64,000 nt of DNA from Calcarisporiella thermophila CBS 279.70. Taxonomy: Eukaryota > Calcarisporiellomycota. Below, piece by piece: positions 33,362 to 43,034 of the stretch. The first letter of the stretch is position 1. Each line of letters opens with the position of its first letter. A program made the translations under genes and the position numbers. The notes under the pieces were generated by a model, which saw only the letters and a program-made list of their open reading frames with translations, was not told the DNA's origin and ran no database searches. The stretch covers positions 372,001-436,000 of the forward strand of contig NW_027192199.1 in NCBI RefSeq assembly GCF_041956535.1, read 5' to 3'.

Positions 33362-35092
33362 CTAGCCTTCAGAGGTCTCGCGTTCGGCTGAGGAAGGGTT
33401 GGATTCGCTAACATTCTGACTGCTTGTCGTACGGGGTAATATTAAATGTTTGGGCATCTGAGAGGACGGGGTTGTAACTTTAATCTCGGGACTCTCCTCT
33501 GTGCGCAAGATGCTGGGTGCCGTATTCAGCGAGAATTCACGCGCTCTTTCCTCAATTTCCCGTCGTCGTTGGAGTACTCGATTCATTTCCGGCTCGAAGC
33601 GGCGATTGGCCCAGCTCGTATTCCGCAACTGCATCCGGCGCTGTATCAGAGACTATTGGGTAGAGAGAGATGAAAAAGGGTCAGTTGGCTGATTATATTT
33701 TTTGGGGGCGAGGAGAGAGGAGAGAGAAGAGAGGAGGTGCGCTTAATTAGAAGACTAATATTGAAATGAAGCTTACATCAACATCCTCCGTAGCAGCTCT
33801 CACGATATTGGGCCTGGTCTTTGCAGCGACCACCTCACAGGCCGCCTCGGGGGCTGACGCGGGCACTGTCTTTCCGCGTGCGGGCGTGGATGCTCGCCCT
33901 TCAACAACGGGCTCTGTTTCCTCGCTTCTGGATCTTGATTCCACATAGGCGGCTATCGGCGCCACCGTGTTCACTTCTCCACGTAAACTACTCAGCCGGC
34001 TTTTCTTCCATCTTTCTGTGAAATCTGCCAGATCATCCATAAACGTGTCGCCCATCCGAACACCCTCTGCAACGTCCCTCACCCTTTCGTTCCCGACAGC
34101 AACTTCCACTAACCGGCGTTTACAGCTCGCATAATCTGAACTGAATTGTGAGAGGGAGGAGCGGCTGGCGTCTCCCAAAATCTGTGGCTACAGATACACG
34201 AGATAAGTATGCGTCAGAGTAAGCTTTGCCATGCAATGCCAAGCGAATGATGATATTTACCAGGCCGTGCATATTATCGGTTCGTTTGAGTTTTGAAAGG
34301 TCGTATCGATCCGCACTATATCGGTTAGATACGTTAGTGTTACGCTAGCACCTCTATATGCTGCCTTCGGAGACTTACATCCGGGGACACTGTGAGATGG
34401 GCACTTCTATCTTCTTATCCGCAGCACATAAAAGGAATGCTCCATCCTCCCTGAGCTTCCAGAACACATACACAAAATCCAAGAGGGAGTAGTTTTCGCA
34501 ATAGACATAGATGTCCCACATCATTTTCATCATATCTATGGTGGGAACCGGTGTAAACGGGAGGCCATCGAAAAATACTCCAAGTCTGTATTCTCACCTG
34601 GTGTCACTGGAATACCGACTCGCTCCCACAGTTCTGGTTGTGTGTAATAGAGCAAGTAGAGTGTGTAGAGAGACGCCACTTTGAACTCCAAATATCGTGT
34701 TTTGCTGAAATAATCTTGAAAAAGACCGAATGATAAAGTATGGAGTACAGTATAAACGACTCTGAGAACATACCTTGGGCAATCTCATAGAGCGCATTCA
34801 TAAAGTTAGTTCTTCCATCGCGCATAGGGCATCCAAAATGAATAAATGAAAAATTAAGCTGATCCCACACCTCGCGAAATGGGGGAAACTCGTAAGTTTT
34901 TTTCTACAGAGCGCAATGGACCGTTACTACCATGGTCAAGAATCTTACGTATCAAAGCCTACTTACTCGCTGATATGCAGTGATTAACATCTGGATGTCA
35001 TTCTTGAGGGCTGTCTTTGAGATGCCTTCATTGCCAATACTTATGGCATCGTTGAGAATCTCTTCGACGGCTGTATTCTCTCTTTGTGGCAT
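33362..35092 (-). CDS. SNAPC1: snRNA-activating protein complex subunit SNAPC1 (SNAP43)
   Basis: Seven exons on the minus strand: 34967-35092, 34774-34903, 34598-34714, 34379-34535, 34261-34315, 33777-34187 and 33362-33652. They join in phase to 428 aa. The N-terminal helical SNAP43 domain is recognisable: YEFPPFREVWDQLNFSFI, NALYEIAQDYF, VASLYTLYLLYYTQPELWE, VGIPVTPDMMKMMWDIY, and VYVFWKLREDGAFLLCAADK. SNAPc binds the proximal sequence element of snRNA genes and recruits TBP for Pol II and Pol III initiation. The C-terminal half is charged, low-complexity and Ser/Thr/Pro-rich, as in animal SNAPC1. It lies 253 bp downstream of, and in the same direction as, the CK2 beta gene. I recognise the domain by its motif series; SNAP43 is best known from animals and plants, so a fungal copy is notable. 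Confidence 0.78.
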
Positions 35093-35345
35093 GCTCTCTC
35101 ATCGAAGAAGTCGGAGAAGAGCGTGAAATAGCTTGGTGTATATAGAAAAAATCGAAGTCACACCCAGAGATTAGGCTTCGATTATTTCAGAACTACTAGC
35201 ATATGGAATCCTTTTTTCACGGTTATGGTGTGTATATCATGTTCATCTTTTATTGTTTCATTATCCTCATGAATATATTAGAAGGAAAGAGAAAAAAAAC
35301 CAATGAAAAGAATTTTTTATAAAGATATATATTATATTTTAAAAG

Positions 35346-36344
35346 CTAAACGCCATTTGTTCCATCGTGCCTCAGTCGCTTCTGCTGCTCCTCCCTCAGT
35401 CGATCTTGCCACCGGTGTTGCTTCGCTATCTCGTGTATCTTGAACCCGAAAATACGAGGCACATAGCGCTCACTTGTCTTGCTCGGTACCAGGTTGGGGT
35501 AGATCTGGAAGAGCATGTGGGGAAAGCTTGTCCCAAAATAGGCCCCATCGATCGTGCTGTGACGCGAAGACTTTGGGTTGTATACGTCCTCACAGCGGGG
35601 ACAATAGAGCTTAACCGACTTGCCGTAGGGGATATCCGAAAGGCCTACAGGAAGAAGGGGCTGGTTGTAGCAAAGGACCCGAGGACAGCGGCCAAAATCC
35701 GCCCGCTTGTACTTATCGACCTATTGAAGTACACATAGAGCTCAGTATAATAAGTCGCTTCACACAAACAGGTGTGGATGCACGTGTTTAAACGATGGAG
35801 TGTCTTCGGGAAATACCAACCATTTTCGCAAGTCCTCTGCCAGTGAGAATATAGCGTGCATGAATAAGACCATAAAGGTGTCGTGCCGATTTTTCTACTT
35901 GTTCTCGTAAATCATCATCGATTTCCTCCTCTGAAAAATCAGTCAGATTAGATCATGTGCACGAGAAGATTTTCTTACAGGAAAATTTAAAAAGAAATTG
36001 CGTACCGAGGGAATCGGTAATTAAGTCCATCGCCTGCTGGTAATGCGATACCTCAGTATTTAACCCGGTAAGGTTAAAACGATCAAGGATATATTCCTCA
36101 TCAATTTCACAAAAGTATTCATTGCCCTTCAGGCTCAAAAACCTGTGAAAATAGGGGATGGTTGAGTAAAATAAACATATGAACGCAACAGGGTAATGGG
36201 CATGTTTACCAATCCACCCAGTATTTTACAGCGCAGTCGCTTTCGGACCCAGCAGACAATTCATCCACTACAGAGCCGCATGGGAGCGAAAATTAGTGAT
36301 TAAAATGATCAAGATCGACTTTATATCAAGCCCATTCACTTACT
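35346..36344 (-). CDS. CKB1: casein kinase 2 regulatory subunit beta
   Basis: Exons on the minus strand: 36344 (first base only), 36210-36267, 36006-36142, 35821-35930 and 35346-35720. They join to 226 aa. The start codon seems split: A at 36344 ends the first exon (AAA|GTAAGT) and TG follows the acceptor CTCTGTAG, giving [17 protein letters not shown]. No in-frame ATG exists before this. The body is classic CK2 beta: [48 protein letters not shown], and the zinc site CPRVLCYNQ with [16 protein letters not shown], then [14 protein letters not shown]. The dimer stabilises CK2alpha and picks substrates. The acidic loop (EEEIDDD) is present; a multi-Ser autophosphorylation N-terminus is not. The only uncertainty is the 5' end. 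Confidence 0.93.
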
Positions 36345-37578
36345 TTGGAGATCTTTATTATTTTTTTTTATGTTATATTAACCAGCCGTGTTGGTGAGAT
36401 GGGATCGCGCCAATTTCTTCCGCCAATTTGGATTATGAATGCGGGTAAGGGATTAGTGGAACGTCCAACAACAAGATGAGATGGTGAGTGGGGATGGGCG
36501 GGATGGGGATCGGTTGTTGTGAACAATTAAATCGAGGAAAACGATTTCTTAAAAGTATTTTTACATGAATTACCTCTTCCCTCAGAGTGAGAGCATATGA
36601 TTGGCCAATTTTGCAATAGATACAATTTCAATGGAAATAAAACTATCTTCGATAAATACATGTTGAGAGGCTTCTTTTATGTGCACAGAGGCCCCTGAGT
36701 GAATACACCACATGGATACCATATTGGAGATGAATTTTTGATAGTCTTGAGAAAATAAGCTTCATTGATACTGCCAGACTCGGGATATACGCTCGAGCAA
36801 CTTCGTAATACTCCCACTTATATCGCTCGAATAACTCAATTGGTAGAGCAAAGGCAAATTTCCATTCTAATATCAAAAAGGGAAGCATTCCCCTACTAAA
36901 TGCGGTCTTCATAATTTATTGTACGTAATGAAACGGTTTGACTCGATAGGGTTGCCTTTACTCTGGCGAAAGAGCTTCTATCGGCAGATATCACCGTTGC
37001 TCCATTTTTTTTTTCGAGCGAAAAACTGGTATACGATGAAGTAATATAAATTGTACGCAGCTTCTTTCTTGGTTCTCAAAGGAACGATTGGCTAGGACAG
37101 GAACTATCATAAGCTTGCCGCTAATGTATACCATGGAAGATGGATCCATAGATTATATGAGGTGTAGGACGGAGCTAGAGCACTTTTCGTTTGTGTTCTC
37201 ACATTCTTCACAAAAAGTGCCATGCCCACAATGCTCTTTCCCAAGAGGAGAGACATGCGAAAGAAAGTTGGTATTTCTTGATTTTTTTCTCTATAAAAAG
37301 AAAAAACAATTGATAAAGGGAATAATAAAAAAGATATAATTAAAGAGAAGCTCCTATTGGGAATAGACAATATCAGCATTTGAAACAAAAAAAAAAATGG
37401 AAGATATCATAAACGAAAATGGCATAGTGGGTGGAGAGAAGGATAAAAAAAAACGAAAAAGGCAGCAGAATACACATGTTATCGCAAGCAGCGCAAAAGG
37501 GGGGAGACAAAAAGGTAGAGGTGGGGTATAAAATATGTTATAAGCAATATGATCATGGTTGAGCTTAACCGCTATTGA
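36345..37578. other. 1.2-kb gene-free region
   Basis: Upstream of CK2 beta and downstream of the Q/G/M-rich gene. One ATG-started minus-strand frame (36643-36912, 89 aa) has no recognisable feature and is not called. A poly-T run follows 36359. Nothing else seen. Confidence 0.5.
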
Positions 37579-38576
37579 TTACATCATGTAATAGTTACCA
37601 TACCCTCCCATATACGGATTCATCATTCCTCCACCATAGGGCCCTCCCATTGCTCCCATTGCTCCCATCGCCCCCATCCCCATCGCCCCCATTCCTCCCA
37701 TGCCGCCCATCCCTCCCATGCCCATCATACCACGGTTATATGGGTATGCGCCTCCAGGGCCATACATCCCTCCCATGCCATAGCCACCCATTCCGCCCAT
37801 TCCGCCCATTCCGCCCATTCCGGCTCCGTAGGGGTATGCTCCCATACCCCCCATTCCCATGCCATAGCCGCCCATACCGCCATAGCCATAGCCATACCCT
37901 CCCATGCCCGGATACATGCCACCCATCCCGTAACCGCCATACATCCCATAGGGTCTACAAGCAAACTCCAATTTAACCAGCGATATTCCAAATGAATAGC
38001 AAAGCAAATCAAGTATTTACCTTCCGTACATATTTCCATTGAAAGGGACCACATTGCCATAGCTTCGAGTGCTATTCATCGCGTAATCAAAAATCCCGTT
38101 TGTTGAGAGGCCATGCATGGCCGACATCATTTGGCCTGCAGGCGTTTCATTGCCAATCCCGCTATAGATCGCGGGGCCGACTTCGGCCGTGCGCATAGTG
38201 GGTGCGTTAAATATTGAGTCAAATATGCCGTTTCGTGATATGGGAGAGTAAAAACTGCGCGGACGCTGCGCAATGGGCGCAGCGGCATTAGGGGGGGGGG
38301 ATTCCAGCGCCCATAGGTGGAATAAAATTAGGTGGTGCGTTGGCGTGAGGTGCTCCTCGGAATTCACTAAAGAGATAATCTAGAAAGCCTGGCTTCTTCG
38401 GCTGTGGTGCTTGAGGGGGGACAGCAGCTGCGGGTATGGCTGTGTTAGCGGTTTGAGTGGGAGGTGCAGGGCCGGGTTGTTGTGATGCGGCAGGTGGTGG
38501 CGCGTTTGCGGTCGGTAAAGAAGGTTGAGCAGGTGCAGTAGCGGAAGCTCCTTGAGGCTGTTGTTGTTGCGGTTGT

Positions 38577-38618
<42 letters not shown>

Positions 38619-39012
38619 GCTTGAGCGGCTTGTGCTAGAATATAAAAATAGAATTATCAAATTTGGGTAAGAAACAACATTAAGTGGGATTAGGTTAAAT
38701 TGGAAGAGATGTGATTGATTCCAGGAATTGCTCCCTTTCGCGATGGGGAAACAGTTCATTTTCTTCACCGAAAAATCACCACAGGGTCTTACCTGGAGCC
38801 GAAGATGCCTGGGAGGATGCTTGGGCAGCAGCTGGGGCTTGCTGTCCTTGAGCTAAAATGGGAGAAGTTTGCGTTAGATGCAACAAAGAGCATCACGTCC
38901 AACAGATGTGTATGACATGTCGTCGGGCCACCTAAACCAAGGCAGTGTCCATTTGCTTACCAAAAGTAAAAGGGTAATATGCTGGAATCGGCTGGTAACC
39001 GTAAGAGTACAT
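37579..39012 (-). pseudogene. Q/P-rich, MGG-repeat protein with G10 frameshift
   Basis: Four exons on the minus strand: 38961-39012, 38793-38852, 38021-38634 and 37579-37954. No family recognised. The protein starts MYSYGYQPIPAYY, then Ala/Gln-rich sequence, a poly-Gln run (CAG/CAA at about 38570-38625), and a Pro/Ala-rich part containing KKPGFLDYLFSEFRG. After that come SRNGIFDSIFNAPT and a C-terminus of about 125 aa made of MGG, YGMGG and MGAMG repeats. All splice phases agree except across a run of ten G on the plus strand (38291-38300). As given, the upstream frame ends right after it (P-P-P-stop). A nine-base run would restore one frame through to the end, about 366 aa. This may be a sequencing error, a polymorphism or a true lesion, so pseudogene status is provisional. 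The composition suggests a condensate-prone or structural protein. Confidence 0.6.
38575..38625. repeat. CTG/CAG-type repeat encoding polyglutamine
   Basis: Repeated GTTGCT/GTTGTT units on the plus strand, read on the minus strand as CAG/CAA codons of the Q/G/M-rich gene. The mixture of CAG and CAA suggests selection on the peptide rather than pure slippage. Confidence 0.75.
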
Positions 39013-39341
39013 GCGGATTAGACTGTCCGCGCGTTTACTCGATTTCTGCGATTCTTCGGTTGAGAAAATTATTTCAAGGCGTTCGAAGGAAAAGCCCTAT
39101 GGCCTACGTCACAATCGATGATAGTCATTTTCAGATAGTGTGTCTCCAAAAAGAGACAGTCCGTTTCTTTTTCATATTCTTAAAACCTTCTCACCTGAAA
39201 ACCCATAGAAATCCCACTTAGCTCGATGAATCAATAATACGCGCTATGCAAAAGGTGGGTTTAGAGTGTCTTTCCTCCTCTAGTTGTGATATCGATCGTG
39301 TAACTATTCATGTCATTCCTTCTTGCTTCGTTTCCCCACAG

Positions 39342-40905
39342 TTAAAACGATCGTATACCTACGATGCGATTATGAGGTATGAAAAAGAAATCACACCATT
39401 GCTATTTCCAATACTTACCGAGTGTCATGTGAATGTGAAGAATAAATACGCTTCTTGAATGCATCTCTGACACGAGGCGATCACGGGATGAAGTACTTAT
39501 CAAGACGGAGGAGATTCTCGCACGGCAAAACAATGGCCTACGATTGGTATGTTGCCCTCTTCTTTGCCCTCTTCTCTGTTTTGAAGCAGGAGTTTCTGCA
39601 AGACCTAGACTTCTCATATCCTTTCCTGTGTCGTTTTAGAAGCGTGAGCTATTAGAAAATAATTCGCGAGTTGAGAGTTTGAATCGCGAGATGGAATGCC
39701 AGAAAAAATTGCTGGATGAGAGTAAGCTATCTTTATCTTTAGCTGAATCGCGTCCGCGCTTTAATTCCTCGAGTTTTTACATGGTGTTTGATGCAGAGAG
39801 ACGGGAAATCAAATCTTTACGTGAAAAGCTTAAAGCCCGACGCTCTTGCCTAGATGAAGCGCGCGAGCGCTATTTACAAGGCAAAGAGTATTTGGATGCA
39901 AGTCAGAAATCCCTCGAGCGCAGTCGTAAAACCGTGCAGAAAACGCGGGAAATGGTCAAAGTGAGGCGGAGAGAGCTTATTGCCGAAGTGTCGACCATAT
40001 ATCCTGTTGAGACGGTAAGATTCACTCATCGTTTTGGTTGCGGCTGCAGGCAATCGAATACTAATTCTTCTCTTATTCTGGACACCAGTTACCTGAAAAT
40101 CCCCGACTCTATCAGATAACTGGCGTGCGCCTTCCAAACTCGGTGTTCAATGGGTGCGACCGCGAGCTGGTTGCAACCGCGCTTGGATACACATGTCATC
40201 TCGTACAAATGTTTGCCTATTACGCAAACATCCCACTGCGATATCCCATGAAGCCTATGTCGTCCCGTGCAGAAATCATGGATCCCGTATCGGTGATCCA
40301 AGGACCGAGGGGGTAATTTAAGCTATCCCATCTTTCCAGAGCTGGATAACCAGAAAGTTACTGTTAGGTTTCCACTTTATTTAAAGGGCACTGATAGACA
40401 TCGCTTCGAATACGGAGTATATCTATTGAACAAAAACATTGAACAGGTATAATAAGCTTGGCTATACGTATTTTTACTGGCGCATTGCTCACCGTGCCCT
40501 CTCTGTATCTCCTAGCTAATGAATGCTTATGGGCTGGTTGTGATCGACCTACGGTTCACGCTTCCGAATCTTGTTAGTTTTCTCCAGAATATAACCACTG
40601 AGCATGTATCCTTAGGGTAAGGTTGAGAGCATCCAACCCAAATAGACAGATTTTTCATTTTTCATTTTTATTTTATTTTTTTGCAATCCAGCAATCACCA
40701 GGATCCGCTTCCACTTTATACTCCCCCGGCTAACTCTGAAGACGGGCTCCATTCTTTAGCGGAATCTCAGCCACAAAATAAGGTGGGGGCTTGTAGTGTC
40801 CGAGAGGAGGATGACGCCTCATGGGGGCAGACCAAGGCACATATAGAGGAAGGGAGGGAGGGGGAGAGAAGAGGTCAAAAGAGTATCATCATATCCTCAG
40901 GCTGA
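39342..40905 (+). CDS. VPS38: UVRAG/Vps38-type PI3K complex II subunit (5' end unresolved)
   Basis: Seven exons resolved in phase: 39342-39376, 39441-39546, 39640-40014, 40089-40312, 40368-40446, 40516-40616 and 40692-40905. The product runs [30 protein letters not shown], a coiled coil (about 39640-40000), then the UVRAG/Atg14 C-terminal domain: [91 protein letters not shown]. The [13 protein letters not shown] segment is the hallmark. The protein joins Vps34, Vps15 and Beclin/Atg6 in endosomal PI3K complex II. N-terminal exons are not fixed; 39222-39254 is an in-phase candidate just before, and open sequence near 39050-39180 may encode part of a C2-like domain. Its 5' end lies very near, perhaps overlapping, the start of the divergent Q/G/M-rich gene. 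The C-terminal 70 residues are Ser/Glu-rich. Confidence 0.85.
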
Positions 40906-41253
40906 ACCATCTTTTTATAATGTTATTTTCTTGTTGTTGGTTAATTTGGATTGTTGTTTTGTCTGGCTTCACTTCTTGTAAATATAATAATGTCTGGCTT
41001 TTTGAGTAGAGTTCACTGGAGGTGGTGGGGGAAAATTCTAATGAGAATAGGCAGGGAGAAGGGGTCACGAAGAGATTCACACGGGGTATGAATGGGTCGT
41101 GACTGCACTCCCATTTGGCCACCTTATTTTTTTTTTTGCCTTTATCTCGTTTATCGCTTGCGTGTCAGGACAAAGTGAATTCATTTCGTGGCAAAACCTT
41201 CTCGAGATAAAGTAATCTGATAACCCCCCCTCCTGTCCTGCACATTACCGAAA

Positions 41254-42460
41254 ATGAGGCTCATTATTCGCGATGACTATGACACGGTTAGCGAGTACAT
41301 GGGTATTCTTCCTTTATCTATTCTTGGGGTTCATGCTGGGGAATTTTGATTATAACACGCTGTCTCTTATCTCCCATTCTCTCTACATAACCAGCTAACT
41401 ATATCAAGCTGCGTATTCAGCAGTTCAATCCCACTCCCGAGCGCCCATTTGTCCTAGGGCTGCCGACCGGCTCATCTCCGGTGGGGACCTATCGGAGATT
41501 GGTGGAATTCCACCGCAAGGGAGAGCTCTCATTTGCCAATGTGATTACGTTCAACATGGTAAGGGGTACCATTCCCAACCACACTGATAAGAGAATGTGT
41601 TCACTTACTGGCCGCCTGCCTTTTTTTATATCGTCATTTTAGGATGAGTACGTTGGACTGGAACGGTAAGAGTCTCCGCCTTCTCTCTCGTTGATTCCAC
41701 TCTATTTTCCCTCAGCTCCGAGTCTCTGACCTCCTCCTATAATATACCTTCCCACTCACATTTCTAGGGATCATCCCGAGTCCTATCACTCTTTTATGTG
41801 GAACCATCTCTTCAAACACGTGGACATTAAGCCCGAGAACGCGCACATCCTCGATGGCAACGCACCTGACCTGGATGCAGAGTGTGCTCGCTTCGAGGAC
41901 AAGATCCGTGAGGTGGGGGGAATCGAGCTGTTTTTGGGCGGAATTGGACCTGATGGGCATATTGCGTTTAATGAACCTGGGTCGAGTTTGAGCTCGCGAA
42001 CTCGAGTCAAGACCTTGGCCTACGAGACCATTCTGGCCAACGCAAGGTTCTTTAATAATGACATCACCAAAGTCCCCGCCCTCGCTTTGACCGTGGGGGT
42101 TGGCACCGTGATGGATGCACGCGAGGTGGCCATCTTGATCACTGGTGCTCACAAGGCCCTGGCCCTCGCCAAATGCATCGAGGATGGGGTGAACCACATG
42201 TGGACCGTCTCCGCCATCCAACAGCACCCTAAAGCGCTGATTGTGTGCGATGAGGATGCGACGCTCGAGCTGCACGTCAAGGTAAGTGAGGAATCTTGAT
42301 TTGAGGAAGCAAAACGGGCTGACCCTTCATCCTGGATGGCTAGACCGTGAAATATTTCAAGAGTATCGAGCGTGTTCACAACGAACTCATCGACCAAGAA
42401 CACGTTGGGCTACAGGGCGGAATAAAGGGGAACGTGAAACGGCACACGGTTCTCCAGTGA
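41254..42460 (+). CDS. NAG1: glucosamine-6-phosphate deaminase
   Basis: Five exons, 41254-41302, 41395-41558, 41643-41665 (23 nt), 41768-42281 and 42344-42460, joined in phase to 288 aa, the eukaryotic GNPDA size. The enzyme converts glucosamine-6-phosphate to fructose-6-phosphate and ammonia. Motifs: [32 protein letters not shown] (phosphate loop), [17 protein letters not shown] with the catalytic Asp from the microexon, and [20 protein letters not shown] with the catalytic His. In fungi it closes the N-acetylglucosamine catabolic route used after chitin turnover; no other GlcNAc catabolic gene is nearby. An ATAATAAAGG lies about 160 nt after the stop and may be the 3' end signal. Confidence 0.96.
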
Positions 42461-42651
42461 TGTCGGAGTCCATCCCGACTGCCATGGAGGCACTCTTCCA
42501 CGTGGAACGCTTATCAAATGGTCACACATCAGAAGTAATGTTGTTGTCCTTGAAGTTCGAGGCACATTTACTATCATTATTTATGGAAAGAGATCTGTCT
42601 TAATATATATATATATTATAATAATAAAGGGGAAAAAAAAAAAATAAATCC

Positions 42652-42690
42652 TCCGTGAACGGAATCCAACCGATCCAGGTTTGATTCACG
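42652..42690. repeat. imperfect hairpin, CCGTGAA/TTCACGG arms
   Basis: Arms CCGTGAA (about 42653-42659) and TTCACGG (about 42685-42691) are perfectly complementary. Inside, AATC pairs with GATT and AACC with GGTT around the loop GATCC. The result is a compact stem-loop 190 bp past the NAG1 stop. It directly precedes the tRNA-Lys-like remnant and might be part of it. Function unknown. Confidence 0.45.
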
Positions 42691-42730
42691 GTAAAATGAT
42701 CAGACTTTTAAGCCATGGTTCAAGTATTCG
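42686..42730 (+). pseudogene. degenerate tRNA-Lys(UUU)-like sequence
   Basis: CGGTAAAATGATCAGAC followed by TTTTAA resembles the D-loop end, anticodon 5' stem and loop (CTTTTAA, anticodon UUU) of eukaryotic tRNA-Lys. GGTTCAAGT at 42717-42725 resembles its T-loop. The 3' anticodon stem (GCCAT instead of TCTGA) does not pair, the T-stem does not close, and no acceptor stem is found. At best this is a decayed or tRNA-derived copy. Chance similarity cannot be excluded. Confidence 0.3.
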
Positions 42731-43034
42731 GCACCGCTCTACTAGAAATGACAAGATACTAGGCACTCTTCGTCTATGAGCGCCCTAGTGATGGGTATAT
42801 CCAAGAACTTGCAGGTAATGCTGAAGCAAGAAGTTCATTGCAAGTGGCTAGATAATGTTAAGTTTTATTTCGATTCTCTATTCCTATTCATATACAAGAT
42901 GCAGTCCTCTAGTGTGGGGAGTATGGGTGGGGGTGACAGGATTTGGGCTCTAGGCTATCTTAGTGTCTTTAGATCCTCTTTTGGAAACAGTGTAAACAAA
43001 TATACGAGATGCAATCAAAGTATGTTGCCTACTT

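Larger units (their letters stand above)
42461..43034. other. intergenic, convergent 3' ends
   Basis: Spacer between NAG1 and JMJD6. It contains an AT dinucleotide run (42603-42618), an A-run, an imperfect hairpin (42652-42690) and a degenerate tRNA-Lys-like sequence, listed separately. No coding region recognised. Confidence 0.5.

Noticed and set aside
35367-35738. 123-aa open frame on the plus strand
   Set aside because: It lies antisense to the last exon of CK2 beta, which has unambiguous conserved sequence.
36643-36912. 89-aa minus-strand ATG frame
   Set aside because: No conserved motif, no promoter sign and AT-rich codon use unlike the neighbouring genes.
38281-38300. An intron spanning the G10 tract in the Q/G/M-rich gene
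   Set aside because: A donor GTGAAT and acceptor GCGCAG exist, but joining them puts the downstream repeats out of frame, so a homopolymer frameshift is simpler.
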